A stretch of DNA of 64,000 nucleotides from Xenoacremonium recifei (taxonomy: Eukaryota > Ascomycota > Sordariomycetes > Hypocreales > Nectriaceae): NCBI GenBank assembly GCA_012184525.1, contig WOFQ01000046.1, positions 1 through 64,000 of the forward strand. The letters are read 5' to 3'. Made by a program: the position numbers and the translations under genes. Of this stretch, positions 45,754 to 57,010 are shown piece after piece. Position 1 is the stretch's first letter; every line of letters begins with the position of its first letter. The notes below the pieces were generated by a model. The model was given only the letters and a program-made list of their open reading frames with translations. It had not been told where the DNA came from and did no database searches.

Positions 45754-47378
45754 ATGGATGTTTTTGATCTCATAATAACCAATGGCTGTTGCGTCACAGC
45801 CTCTGACATCGGCAATTATGACATCGCTGTCAGAAATGGCAGGATTGCTCTGCTTGCGCCGGCGGGAAGCCTCGCCAATGCGAAGGCCACGCGTGTGATC
45901 GATGCTGAGGGTGCATATGTCACTGTATGTTTCATCAAATACTGGTTTTTCTTGCCCCGTTTTCTAGGAGAGCTAACAAGGCTCCGAATAGCCCGGCGGT
46001 GTCGATTGCCATGTGCATCTCCAGGAACCGGCCCTATTTGGCAAGGGATCCTCATCCGATACTTTTGAAACAGGTAAACGCATTCCGTCGTGCTATTCTC
46101 CTTGTAATGAAAGGACGAACAGCCCGCTGATTCACACGCTTAGGAACTCGGTCGGCTATTGCTGGGGGCACTACTACCATTGTGTGCTTTGCGCCCCAGC
46201 AAAGACACGAGCCCTCGCTCTTGCAGGCTTTGGCTGACGCCCATGACAAAGCCCGGTCCAATACATATTGCGACTACGGCTTCCACCTTCTCGTCAGCAA
46301 CCCCAGTGAGCAGGCCTTGTCTGAGATGAAGACTCTGAAGGCTGGGGGCGTCACATCACTCAAGATTTACATGACTTACGAAGCCCTCCAACTTCGGGAT
46401 GATCAGATTCTTTCGGTCTTGAACAGCGCCCGCTCCAATGGCATCCTCACCATGATTCATGCTGAGAATGGCGATATACTTAACTGGCTGACAGACCAGC
46501 TTGAAGCAAAAGAATTATTTGCGCCTAAATATCATGCGACCTCTCGCCCTCCCCTTCTTGAGGCTGAGGCAACAAATCGTGCGATCTTGCTCTCATCTCT
46601 TATCGCCAACACGCCAATTCTGCTCGTTCACATCAGTGATCCGGACGCTACAAACCGTATTCGACAGGCACAGACTGCTGGGCAGCCCATCTTTGCAGAA
46701 ACATGCCCACAATATCTATTCTTGACACGTAAGGACTTGGATGCTCCAGGATTTGAAGGGGCGAAGTGTGTATGCTCACCACCGCCTCGTGATGAGGCTT
46801 CGCAAGAGGTGCTTTGGAAGGGCTTAAACAACGGTACCTTTACCGTGCTTAGCTCCGATCACTGTCCATTTAAATATGATGACGCGGAGACTGGCAAGAA
46901 GACTTGCATCACGCATGAGCATCCTGTTGGCAAATTCAGGCATATCCCGAACGGGATCCCCGGTGTTGAGACGAGGCTACCTCTCGTCTTTTCTGCCAAA
47001 AAGCTCCCGCTCACGAGGTTTGTCGAAGTCACTTCCACAAACGCGGCAAAGCTCTATGGATTATATCCCAGAAAGGGTGCAATGATGCCTGGAGTCTCAG
47101 ACGCCGATCTAGTAATCTGGTATCCGGATTCCAAGAAACCAGATATCACGATAAGTAACAGTATACTCCACCATGCCAACGATTATACTCCATTTGAAGG
47201 TAAAAAGGTGGATAATTGGCCGCGTTATACAATCCTACGAGGCAAGGTTGTTTGGGATAACGGCAGTCTAGTTGGTGACAAAGGGTACGGAGAATTCATT
47301 ATGCGTGAATCGAGCTCTTTGAATCGGATGTGGGAGGTTGTGGAGGAACAGGGGTCCTTTGATGCAGCAAATCTGTAG
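45754..47378 (+). CDS. Hydantoinase/dihydropyrimidinase-like cyclic amidohydrolase
   Basis: Zinc amidohydrolase expected to open a cyclic amide or imide ring. Exons 45754-45924, 45992-46073, 46144-47378 give 495 aa, the D-hydantoinase length. Metal motifs are intact: DCHVHLQEP (HxH, placed by the first splice), the carboxylated Lys in TSLKIYMTYE, MIHAEN, LVHISD and the Asp in SDHCPFKY. GGVETRLPLVF and NAAKLYGLYPRKG are typical of the C-terminal part. The HxH-xxE variant and the Lys fit dihydropyrimidinases and hydantoinases; allantoinase is the main alternative. It heads the GCGGCCAA-linked module, immediately upstream of an aldolase-family gene in the same direction. True substrate unknown. 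Confidence 0.9.
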
Positions 47379-47586
47379 AAGTCTGACTGGTCATCTTCCT
47401 TTAAAACCTGGCCACACAGTATAGAATCAGCAAGATGATTCGATAACCCAGCCAAAGCTTGATCTCCGGGCAGTCCCCATCAAAGTTCGCCAACAAGAGC
47501 TCTAATCTTGTCCAATGATACTTCGAGGTAGTCATACATTTCGGCCAGTATTCTAAGGGTCTTATCAATGCTTATTCCCCACCACC

Positions 47587-47594
47587 TTGGCCGC
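47587..47594 (-). promoter_or_regulatory. GCGGCCAA site upstream of the aldolase-like gene
   Basis: TTGGCCGC on the plus strand, 129-136 bp before the ATG at 47723, in the 344-bp gap after the hydantoinase-like gene. Confidence 0.55.
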
Positions 47595-47722
47595 GCCGCG
47601 GGCTAGGAGCCCTCGGCCGTTCATATTTCCTCAAAGAATATGTACTTCTGAGCTCAGCACTTTAGACTTGTACCACACGGCAAACTTAACCTCAAAATAA
47701 GCCTTTCGAGAGAAAGCGAAAA

Positions 47723-49031
47723 ATGCGCCCATTACCGAAAGGCATCTATACGCCACTACCATGCTTCTTCAAGGAGAATGAAGATCTAGGTTAGCTTTCC
47801 ATTCCTATGCCGATGAGGAAACAAATCTAAATCTGCTCCATAGACCTCGATGATTTCGTAAACCATTTGAAATGTATACACATCATACAATATCATGTAC
47901 CGATGCACTAATTGTACATAGTCGTGGCCCTAGCAGGAACGATACCTGTGATATCGGGAAGTGCTGGCGAAGCGGTCCACTTGGTACGCCTTCGATGCTA
48001 TACAAATAGTATGGTTGGATTTTAAACTGACGGATTCGTTGGATAGGATCGCGAAGAGAGGATTCTCCTGATAAAAACTGCACGAGCTACTCTGGATGGC
48101 ATTGGCCTCACCCAGTTACCAATCATCGCTGGCGTCGGGGCTGCAAGCACGCGAGAGTCCATCAAGCTCGCCCAAGATGCCTCTGAAGCAGGAGCCGACT
48201 ATGGCATGGTGATTCCGCCTGGCTACTATGCTGGGGTGTTGATTGCTAGTCGAGATTCACTGAAAAGTTTCTTTGTGGATATCGCTACAGCGTCACCGCT
48301 ACCCATGTAAGTATCCAGGCATAGAGTTGCGGCGACACTCGTTCTAATTGGGTCATGAAAGTATCATTTACAACTTTCCGGGTGTCTCAGCTGGTATCAA
48401 TCTCGACAGCGATCTTGTGATTGACATTGTCAAAGCCGCACCTAGCGTATGCGGGATCAAGCTGACGTGTGCTGACGTTGGCAAGTTGACGAGAATTATG
48501 GCCGTGGCAAGTGATCCTGACTTTAGATCAACCTATCCTAGGAGTCATCCTGAGCTTTCATTCGTTGCTATTGACGGCTTTATCGATTTCCTCCTCCCAT
48601 CAGTTGCGGTAGGGTCTGCAGGGGCAATTAGTGGACTGCCCAACGTTGCTCCGGTGAACGCTTTTCATGGAAAATCGCGATTATAATTATAACTGACTTT
48701 ATCATAGAAAGCATGTGTCAAGCTCTGGAAGCTTTGTCAGTCACCAAAGGATGCTTCAGAGGCCCTCGCTCTGCAAAATCTCATTTCGTTGGCGGACAGG
48801 GTCCAACTCAAGATTGGGGTATTGTTATTTTTGTTTATCATAGTTTTCCCAATACTGCGTCTCGGACTGACTTAGACCTAGATTCATGGGATGAAGAAAC
48901 TCCTCCATAGGACTTTTGGATACAGTCCCGTTTGTCGTCGACCGCTTCCTGCAATGACCGACGAGGCTGCAGATATTATGTTTGCGGACAATTACCTCCA
49001 GGAGTTGATGCAGATGGAGGCTACCCTATAG
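47723..49031 (+). CDS. Dihydrodipicolinate-synthase-family aldolase/lyase
   Basis: Class I Schiff-base aldolase family, which cleaves or makes 4-hydroxy-2-oxo acids. Exons 47723-47789, 47844-47873, 47922-47983, 48047-48306, 48362-48653, 48708-48818, 48882-49031 give 323 aa. Visible: GIYTPLPCFF start, GSAGEAVHL (family G-T-x-G-E region), IYNFPG with the catalytic Tyr, and the Schiff-base Lys in CGIKLTCAD. Exon 2 is only 30 nt, and the joint LKFVALAGTIPVISG was preferred over a second in-frame acceptor 13 nt later. Intron 4 uses an AAG acceptor. In fungi such enzymes include sugar-acid aldolases; biosynthetic DHDPS is not expected, since fungi make lysine via aminoadipate. Probably cleaves a ring-opened intermediate of the module. 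Confidence 0.88.
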
Positions 49032-49368
49032 TGTTTGGCTTATTAAAACCAGTGTGAACCACATACATAGCCAAGACGGAGTAAACCAATTAGAACGCAA
49101 ATATCGCTTACCACGAGTCCACATAGCTTCAATTTTGTGTCTCAAAGCTAAAAGCTCTGAGTCAGGAGATAAGGCCGTACAGATAAGGCACGAATCCTTC
49201 AGAGATAAGAGACGCTAGCTGTCAATTCGGGCCCTGTCCTGTTGGCCGCTTATCTATCTCCTTGGCCGCTCAAACGTTCTGTAGTATTCGTCCTCCGGAT
49301 CGTCTTCCGAGATTCGTTTGCCGCGCCCTCGTAGGTAGTGGCACTCCTGCCTACCAGCCTGTCCTATC
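49032..49368. other. Promoter region of the region D regulator
   Basis: 337 bp with two GCGGCCAA sites (listed separately) and no gene. Confidence 0.6.
49242..49269 (-). promoter_or_regulatory. Two GCGGCCAA sites upstream of the regulator gene
   Basis: TTGGCCGC at 49242-49249 and 49262-49269 on the plus strand, 20 bp apart, 100-127 bp before the ATG. They suggest autoregulation. Confidence 0.65.
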
Positions 49369-51586
49369 ATGGAAGAAGCACCTGCAACTGGACGTCTGTA
49401 CAAATCACGCAAGTCACGTCCCTGTGATTGTTGCCGCAGGAGAAAGGTCACGTGTGACATGCCCACGGGTCCCCCGTGCCATCGATGCTCTTCGAGGGGG
49501 TTTTCGTGTACCTTTAATCAAGGACCTGGCGTCAGGAAGAGAGCCACCAAGTCGCCCCAGCTTGCAAAGTAGGCACTAGATGGTGATCCCTGTATTTGAC
49601 TAAGTTTCCATGGCTGACTCGATGCATAGATCATGGGATGGACTCCAGAATTGTTTCCCTTTTTCGCCCATGTTCACCGCAGAACCTGGTCAAATATCGA
49701 GTGACCAGGTTCGCGATATCTTGCTGCAGGATCTCGTCTTGCCAGAGGTTCAACCAGATCATGGCTTTACTGAACCAGAAGCATCGCCCCATACCTTCCA
49801 ACATGGCCATCAATCCTCCAACCACTCGCCTTCAGCGACATCGGATTTGTCCATCGGGTTGAACCCTAGAGGAGAAGGAGCAAGCCGTTCCTCAATCTGG
49901 TCAAATATCTCTCCGATGAAAGGGTCTTTGGAAGTAATACCTGGAGCCTTCAGTTTCTTCATTGGCCCCACGGGAGCAGCTGACGTCCAACTCCTCAACC
50001 GTGAATCCTACGATATCAATGACATCGCCCGACCGCGACTCACCGGCCTCAAGTATCGTCGAGTAAACCAGCAAGCACCCGATGGTTCTATCTGCTACGA
50101 CCAACCGGCAATCTTTGGTATAACGGACCTGCAACTTCTTGAGAATGCAGAGCCCAGGGTTGAGAGCTCGACCATGGAGGATAAGTGGGCTGAGCTCTGG
50201 AAGATCATCAAACCACAAACAGCATGGCGATTGATCAAGCTCTACGGTCGCTTCATTGACCCTTGCTTCCCCATTATTTCGGCATATCAGTTACCATCCA
50301 CACCTGATGAGCTGAGCAATATGCCTCTGTCTCTGCTGGCTGCCCTTTGTGCTTCGGCTCTCCCGTTCGTAATGTATGATGAGAGCCTCTACAGTTTACT
50401 CTTACATCCCCCATCCAGCCAGCAACTGTACCGACTGTGCTGGCTGGACGTATCTCAACAGTTTCACAACCCCTCCCTGGCGACGTTGCAAGCTTGTCTT
50501 TTGCTGCAGCAAAGACTCCCGACCAATGCCTATCTTTCAGACACGGCCTTCTCTTGGACACTTATGTCCAGTGCAATAGCCGTCGCTCAAACTATTGGAC
50601 TCCATTGCGATCCTTCCGATTGGGAAACCGTACCATTGTGGGAGCGTAAGCTTCGAAAAAGACTCTGGTGGGCGATGTGGATTATGGAGAAATGGGTAGC
50701 TCTCACGCGAGGGATGCCAAGTCATATTCACCCAGACGATTTCGACGTTCCGAATCTAATTCAAGACGATATTTGCGATACACTATCCTCATCAGCACAT
50801 ACAAAAACTCATCTATGCCACCTGGCCAGAATTACACGAATTCTGGCGGATATTCAAAACACGTATTTCTCGGTACGAGGTATTCGTGTGACTTCTCATG
50901 ACTTGCAGTTGTCTTTGGATCTTGCGAGGTCATCTAGAGCACAGCTGAAGGAATGGCGAGACAGTCTTCCTTCAGATTATCAGTTCCCTTCTGATAGGGC
51001 TTCTGATCCTAATAGGCATCATCACAACCTAGACCTCTCCAACACAGAGAATGATGATCGAGGTATGGATGGCAGTGGTTCCATCCACCTTTCATACATA
51101 ATTACCCACATGACACTTTTCCGCGCTCTCCTTCGCCCACTCAATCGTTGGTATGAGATGATGCTTCAAAGCCCAGAGAACGCGGAAGCTCTCTACACCA
51201 GCGCCAAGGCTGTAATTCGGGGCTCCATATTCTGTGTCCAGAACTTTGTCGAATTTCTCGAGAACCTGACAGCGCCGCAATGGAACGCCTTTTGGCACAG
51301 CTGGGCGAGGACTAACTTTGCAATTGGTGGCTCCTTCATGGTCAACTTGTTGCATATCACATCTGACTCTATCGGTAGTGAGAGCATTGATTCCACGCAC
51401 GGTACCAATTTCGGATTCGAAGAGGAAGATCGAGAGCTTAGGGAATGGATCAAACGGTGGAGAATTGCAATTCGAGTCTCGGCAAATGGAGCAGCCGGAG
51501 CCAGGGGGTTAGCCAACTTGGGATTATTAAGAGTCGAGATGATGTTGACTAAATTATTATCTGTAGAAGGAAGCGGCGAGCCTTAG
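49369..51586 (+). CDS. Zn2Cys6 transcription factor of region D
   Basis: Nuclear regulator. Exons 49369-49568 and 49630-51586 (61-nt intron) give 718 aa. Cluster C19-x2-C22-x6-C29-x7-C37-x2-C40-x6-C47, preceded by a basic leader. The middle-homology region lies about 215-430: ISAYQLPSTPDELSNMPLSLLAALCASALPF, LLQQRLPTNAYLSDTAFSWTLMSSAIAVAQTIGLH, and LWWAMWIMEKWVALTRGMPSHIHPDDFDVP. This layout recalls regulators of amino-acid or lactone-type catabolism. It sits centrally among genes whose promoters all hold GCGGCCAA, including its own, so it is the best candidate to bind that octamer. That binding is inference. Confidence 0.92.
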
Positions 51587-51761
51587 AGTTCTCATAAGTA
51601 TTGAACTTGAAACTCAAGGGGAAATGTCGTAAATTAAACTATTGAAGGACTTGTGCTCGACATCGACATGCAGTATGCCTTTTCCCAGACATCTTCGTGC
51701 CTTTTTTCGTCCACCTTGAGACACTAAGTAATTTTCATGCTTGTTCCATCATCCTCCATGT

Positions 51762-53031
51762 TCAGCAAAGATTCAGGAGCATTCTTCCTTCATCCTTTTG
51801 GCACTCTCCGTCGTCCTCCTCGATCTTGCTAGGGATTGGCACATTAGCCAATGGTGTTAGGCGAAAAGCGTGGCGGCGGGCACCGGCCTCATAATCCAGA
51901 GTCTGAGAGTGCTGAGTGACCCGCTGGTCCCAGATTACAACAGTTCCTGGTTCGTAACGAACACGACAACTGAAGTCATGTCCCCGATTGATGTGGTCAA
52001 ATAGGAATTTGAGTAGGTAATCAGACTCCTCGTCATCCCAGCCCATAATTCGCTGGGTATAAGACGAATTAACGAAGAGGGCCTTCTGCTTTGTTACGGG
52101 ATGCACAGTGACTACAGGATGGATAGACTTTGTAATAGGACGTCGTAGGATAGCAGTGTCGCCGTTGTCACGTATTTCGCGAGCAATGGGATTTGCAGTG
52201 GTGTGAAGTGCCGTCAGACCCTCGAGACGCTTGCGGAATGACGGAGAGAGTCGTTCAAACGCGCGAACAGTCTGTATCATTTGTCAAACTCATGTGTCTT
52301 TCAGCCAGGGTCTCAAATAACATACACTCGAAATAATTGTGTCACCGCCGACACCCGGAGGAGACTCCAACATGCAAAAGAAAGTTGCACCAGGGGGCTG
52401 AGACTCAGGGGACTGGTCGACGTGGAACTGAACCGGACTCTTGCGTGCCCAGGACTTACGGATGCGGAGATCGTCCTTGCTATCGTAGACGATGACGAAC
52501 TCCTCCGGTCCGTTCTTCGGGTGAGGCATCCACCCATGCTTGTGCAAAGGACCGAAGTATGAGGCAATCTGCTTCTGCCTCTCGAAACCCAGGTTTGTGA
52601 AGTCCTGGTCGCGGAAGACGAGGCATCCTCTTTGGGCACAGAGGAGGGCCAACTCATCCAAACCTGCATTGGACAGCTCGGACTAGTTCTCATTAGCACC
52701 AGCTTTCCTAACAATCAATTGGGATAGCATATACCAGTTGAATACCCTTCAATTCTGTACCACAGTGAGGGGATAGCTCAGTGGCCTCGACGCCATCGCA
52801 GAGCAAGTTCGGCATCTTTGGATCCGCTCGAAAGCCTGGCTCGTCATGTTCGAACGATCCGACGGGAACAACTCTCTCCAAAGGATCATAATGTGCTTTC
52901 GTTAACGTTAGCTACAGAAAATCTCGTAAAAGCCCAATTACTTGAGTCATACGCAGGTAGTCAGGGTACAGAGGACCGCCTTTGCCGTTAGGAATAATGA
53001 TTGGGGAGTCGGGTTCCTCTTTCGCAATCAT
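51762..53031 (-). CDS. TauD/TfdA-family 2-oxoglutarate dioxygenase
   Basis: Fe(II)/2-oxoglutarate oxygenase of the sulfonate/taurine type, cytosolic. Exons (minus) 53031-52953, 52895-52735, 52682-52326, 52271-51762 give 368 aa. Visible: GPLYPDYLPHYDPLE and FEHDEPGFRADPKMPNLL (fungal family signature, formed by the first splice), FRDQDF, FGPLHKHGWMPH, iron ligands His-x-Asp in QFHVDQSP, and distal His/Arg in RRHAFRLTP. GTVVIWDQRVTQHS is a typical core strand. For intron 1 the 57-nt choice with donor GTATGA was preferred, because a 30-nt alternative is too short. Family members oxidise sulfonates, sulfate esters or xanthine. It diverges from a carrier over five GCGGCCAA sites, so it likely starts the module's catabolism. 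Confidence 0.88.
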
Positions 53032-53241
53032 CTTAGTGTAATTGCAATTGCGCTCTCGTGGTAAGTGGGGATTGACAGTCGGTTTGCGAAGCTGATGAAT
53101 TTCTTATCGTACGAACAAATTTTAATTTAGGCCCCGGAGACTTCTTTTAAACCAAACTGGTTCACACTTCAATGTCACAAAATCCTCAATTGAGCTGCTG
53201 AGCGTCTTTGCCTTGCCACATCGCGGGTCATTTGGAGTGGC

Positions 53242-53405
53242 GCGGCCAAGTCAGCTCTTACGGCAGTATCTTGGCCGCGGCCAACTGGAACAGGTTCGGG
53301 CCCACTGCGGCCAACTCTTATCAACAAATCTGGTTCTTATCGGTCTAGTCTTCCTGGGGCTTCCAATTCATCAATGCAGATATTATCGCGGCCAAGTCTG
53401 AGTTG
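53242..53405. promoter_or_regulatory. Five GCGGCCAA sites in the dioxygenase/carrier promoter
   Basis: Sites at 53242-53249, 53271-53278 (reverse), 53277-53284, 53307-53314 and 53398-53405. The second and third overlap as the perfect palindrome TTGGCCGCGGCCAA. All lie between the divergent starts at 53031 and 53692; no gene occupies this 660-bp region. Confidence 0.7.
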
Positions 53406-53551
53406 GTGAATCTCGAAAATCAGACGGCATAGATTGCTTATCAACTTTCATTCCCTTCATTCTTACTGGCCTATCTACCCATACAATCATCCATTGCGCC
53501 TTAGTTAGGGAGAGCAAGGGTTCGTTATCGCGGGGTCGCGTCCCCGGTTGG

Positions 53552-53558
53552 TATATAA
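53552..53558 (+). promoter_or_regulatory. TATA box of the Dal5-type carrier
   Basis: TATATAA 134-140 bp before the ATG at 53692. Confidence 0.5.
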
Positions 53559-53691
53559 TCAACTCCAAGATCCTTGCCGTAGACTCTCCCAGCACTACAG
53601 ACAACAACGCTATTCCCAAATATTAGCAAGATCTGGCATCCACACGTTGCTGTAGGAGGACAACACTCATACCTCAAAGTCCTCGGTCACA

Positions 53692-55406
53692 ATGGGCGCC
53701 CATGAGGTTCAATCCGGAATCGAGAAAGACGTTTCTCCAGGAATGGAGGACCGAGGCAAGGGAGAACTTCTAGATGCCAACACTGCCGTCCAAGCCGTCA
53801 AAACTGGCCGAGCAAAGGATGTCGACATTGCAGCTCAGATTCTTGCCGAATATGGTGAGGAGGTTGACCGAACTTGGACGCCCGAGGAGGAGAAACGCTT
53901 GATGCGAAAGGTAGATTGGATGATTGTTCCAATAGTGAGTTAAATTCTTGATCCCTTTTGTCCATTTGTCATCTTAACAAACTTCAGCTATTCGTATGTG
54001 CCACGCTTTCGGGCTTGGATAAAACAGCAATTTCGGCCGCAGCTATTTATGGCATCCGGGATGATCTCAACATGACTGGCGACCAATACTCTTGGGTTGG
54101 CTCAGCCCCTTTCTTCGGAGGTCTCCTGTTTATGGGTCCGTCTGCATATCTGATTCAGAAGTGTGTCATACTTTTCTTGAGGCTTCCACTTAAATAACTA
54201 ATCTTTCTGTTAGACTCTCGGCCGTTGTCTATTTCTCATTTGCTGTGCTTTGCTGGGGCATCTTGGCCTGTTGTATGGCAGCCTGCCAGAGCTTCGGCGC
54301 CTTGTTTGTTTGCCGCTTTCTGCTTGGAGGCTTTGAGGCGCTACTCATTCCAGCTGTTACTCTTATTGTCTCCATGTGGTACCGTCCTGAAGAACAACCT
54401 CGCCGTAACAGCATTATCCTCAACGTTATTGCTCCTATCATTAACGGTTTCGTTGCCTGGGTTGTTGGCTATCACAAGGGTCCTTACGCTACTTGGAAGA
54501 TCATCTTCCTTCTAGTTGGATGTGCTACCATTGCCTGGTCTGCAGTTGTATTCTTCTTTTTGCCGAGTAACCCGCTTGATGCAAAGCGTCTCAGCCCGCG
54601 TGAGAAGTATATCATTATTCAGCGTAAAGCAACTGACAACACTGGCATCGAAAACAAGTTCTTCAAACCAGCTCAGGTCAAGGAGGCTTTCTTGGATCTC
54701 AAGACATGGTTGATCTGGTTTGCTATAATTGCTCTCCAGGTTCCCAACGGTGGCCTAACTACCTTCAACACTCTCATCATCTCGGGTCTCGGATTCAGCC
54801 CGCTTCAGACGTCGCTCCTGGCGATGCCTCCCGGCGCGATGAGCACCATTTCCGGTATTGTGCTATCTTACCTGGCTTCGAATACTCGCAAATATCGCAC
54901 GATTCTCGTCGCAGGGTCTATTCTTCTACCTCTGCTGGGTGCTCTCCTGTGCTACAATCTTCCACGCGATAACTTGGCCGGCCAACTGGTTGGCTTATAG
55001 TAAGTTTTCTCTATAATGTACCCTAAACCTCCAATGCTTACGACGAACCAGTATCCTTTATACATATTGGGCGCCTTACGTTACACTTGTCTCGATTTAT
55101 CAGGCTAACATCGCCGGTCATACCAAAAAGGTTACTCTCTATGCCTGGTACTACATTTCTTGGGCCGCGGGAAATATTATTGGCCCCCAAACGTTCCGTG
55201 CCGACCAAGCCCCTGCGTATACTGGCGGCACCATAGCAATGATCGTTTGCTATGTCGTGGCAATGATTTGCATCCTTGCATATGGTGCCCTGTGCACTCT
55301 GGAGAACCGTCGCCGGACTGAAGCACAGTCCGATGAAGTGGCTGCAGAACAGGATTGGCTAGATCTAACGGATAAGGAGAACAAGGGGTTTAAGTACACA
55401 ACTTGA
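53692..55406 (+). CDS. MFS carrier of the Dal5/allantoate (anion:cation symporter) type
   Basis: Plasma-membrane uptake protein for anionic nutrients. Exons 53692-53934, 53988-54160, 54214-54999, 55052-55406 give 518 aa with an approximately 75-residue cytosolic N terminus and twelve predicted spans. Motifs: RKVDWMIVPILFVCATLSGLDKTAISAAA in TM1, DQYSWVGSAPFFGGLLF, CRFLLGGFEALLIPA and SMWYRPEEQPRRNSI, all typical of the fungal Dal5 group (allantoate, vitamins, sulfonates). GAWYYISWAAGN-like and NIIGPQTFRADQAPAY elements close the protein. Divergent from the TauD dioxygenase over the GCGGCCAA cluster: the pair would import and then oxidise the same compound. Confidence 0.92.
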
Positions 55407-57010
55407 TCGGTACCAAAACTGGGTTAAATTAGACTTAATACAAACAACCCGATAGTATAGAGCGTCTTCGTCGAACACAAGAAAGGAATTATTAAATTCC
55501 ATGTCATTTCAAAGTTTCAAGGCTTTATTGATTCCGGTTGTGCCTTTTCGACGATGTTATCTTTTGAAGAGTAAGCACAAATTTGATTAAGTTATCACTC
55601 AAGGCTCCCTCACTCAAGAGTATTCTTACTAATGAGGGAAAATCTTAACCGTCGGAGCAGAGTAACAGGGAATACTTGACTTTTATAACCATACTAAGCC
55701 TAATTTGCAAGAGAACACGTATGACCAAGCGCGCACATCACCAGTTCGTTGCTGGACAATAGGGTTACATTTTGCGGTTGCATGCAAGCGAGACAGGTGG
55801 GTGATCATCCTGTTGTCCGTAATGGCGTATGAACAAACAGCCTGTTTACTGGTGGCGGGTACGGAGTAATGCTAACCAGGCTCGGCTACGGCAGTATCCC
55901 GGTCTTCTCGTCTGAGGAGTGTTCAAAGGCGATATCGGTAAAGAATCCTGTTTGAGAGCAGAACTCGACAAGTGGTCTGTCATCTTCGAAAAAGGCAACC
56001 CGGCAAGTCTTCGCGATTCAAATGTCATTTTTCCCTTCTAGGCATCCCGCAGTCCACGCTTTCGAGTTCCAGACTGCTGGGTTATCGTTGAGCCGAGACA
56101 AATCCTGGTGTCGTTATTGCAAGCCATCGACATCCGATATCGCGGCATAGTCTTTGGAGTTTCTCCAGCGTTCGAATCCTATGCTGCATTATGATTTATC
56201 TTGGCCTACTTGTCTTACGGAATGAAAATGTACGGTTCCTCCATTCTGCTCTCCCAGACAACACACAATATTACATTTGAAGCGTGTGATAGGCAAGATG
56301 TTATCGATTGAGTCATACTCTAGTTCTAAAAGACTACGCGTAATTATATGGCATGGCATGACATGATATGATAAAAGACACCTCTTAGCTTTTAGATTCC
56401 AGAATGGAGGTGGGAGTTGGGGTGGCCAGTATTAGATTCGTCAGCATCCTCATGCCACATCGGAGTACAGAGGCCCGGAAACAACTTCAGACTAGATTAG
56501 AGACGTCAAATACGTGTTCAGAAAGCCGAAGTCTCCTAGATGGACCCTAAACCCAAAAAATACAAAATCACGATCGATGTCTTACAAAACATAGATTTCC
56601 TAATGGAGGTTTCCGGAAGGATTACCTCTCCAATGACTTTATGACATAGGCTTACCGTAGGCCCAAAGATCGCATCACCGACTACACCCCGCATCATCGT
56701 ACCCCGCAAACGGGACTTGCGGCATCCCCCTGGGGTCTTGATCCTATGCAAGGCTTACCAAATATGTTGGGTGACTTGACAATCAAGCTACGGAGTGGCT
56801 TAGTGTGGTAATCCGATGCCTGCGGGGAACCAGACGGCTTACACAGCGTCAACAACATGGTCATCTCCTTCAAAAATGGTTCAAAAGCATCATATTCCCT
56901 TGGAAGTCTCACTCTCAGTGCGTGATCACAAGTTGAAGCTTCTATTCCACCCTCTATCTTTTGTAATTTCGCTCAATTTTGAAGATTGCCTTGAACAACC
57001 GTGAAACGCA
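55407..57010. other. 1.6-kb intergenic stretch
   Basis: No gene recognised. Short GGCATGGCATGACATGATATGAT-like repeats occur near 56353; otherwise unremarkable. No GCGGCCAA site was seen here, so the region D module probably ends at 55406. Confidence 0.55.

Noticed and set aside
47723..49031. Lysine-biosynthetic dihydrodipicolinate synthase
   Set aside because: Fungi make lysine through aminoadipate; members of this family in fungi are catabolic aldolases.
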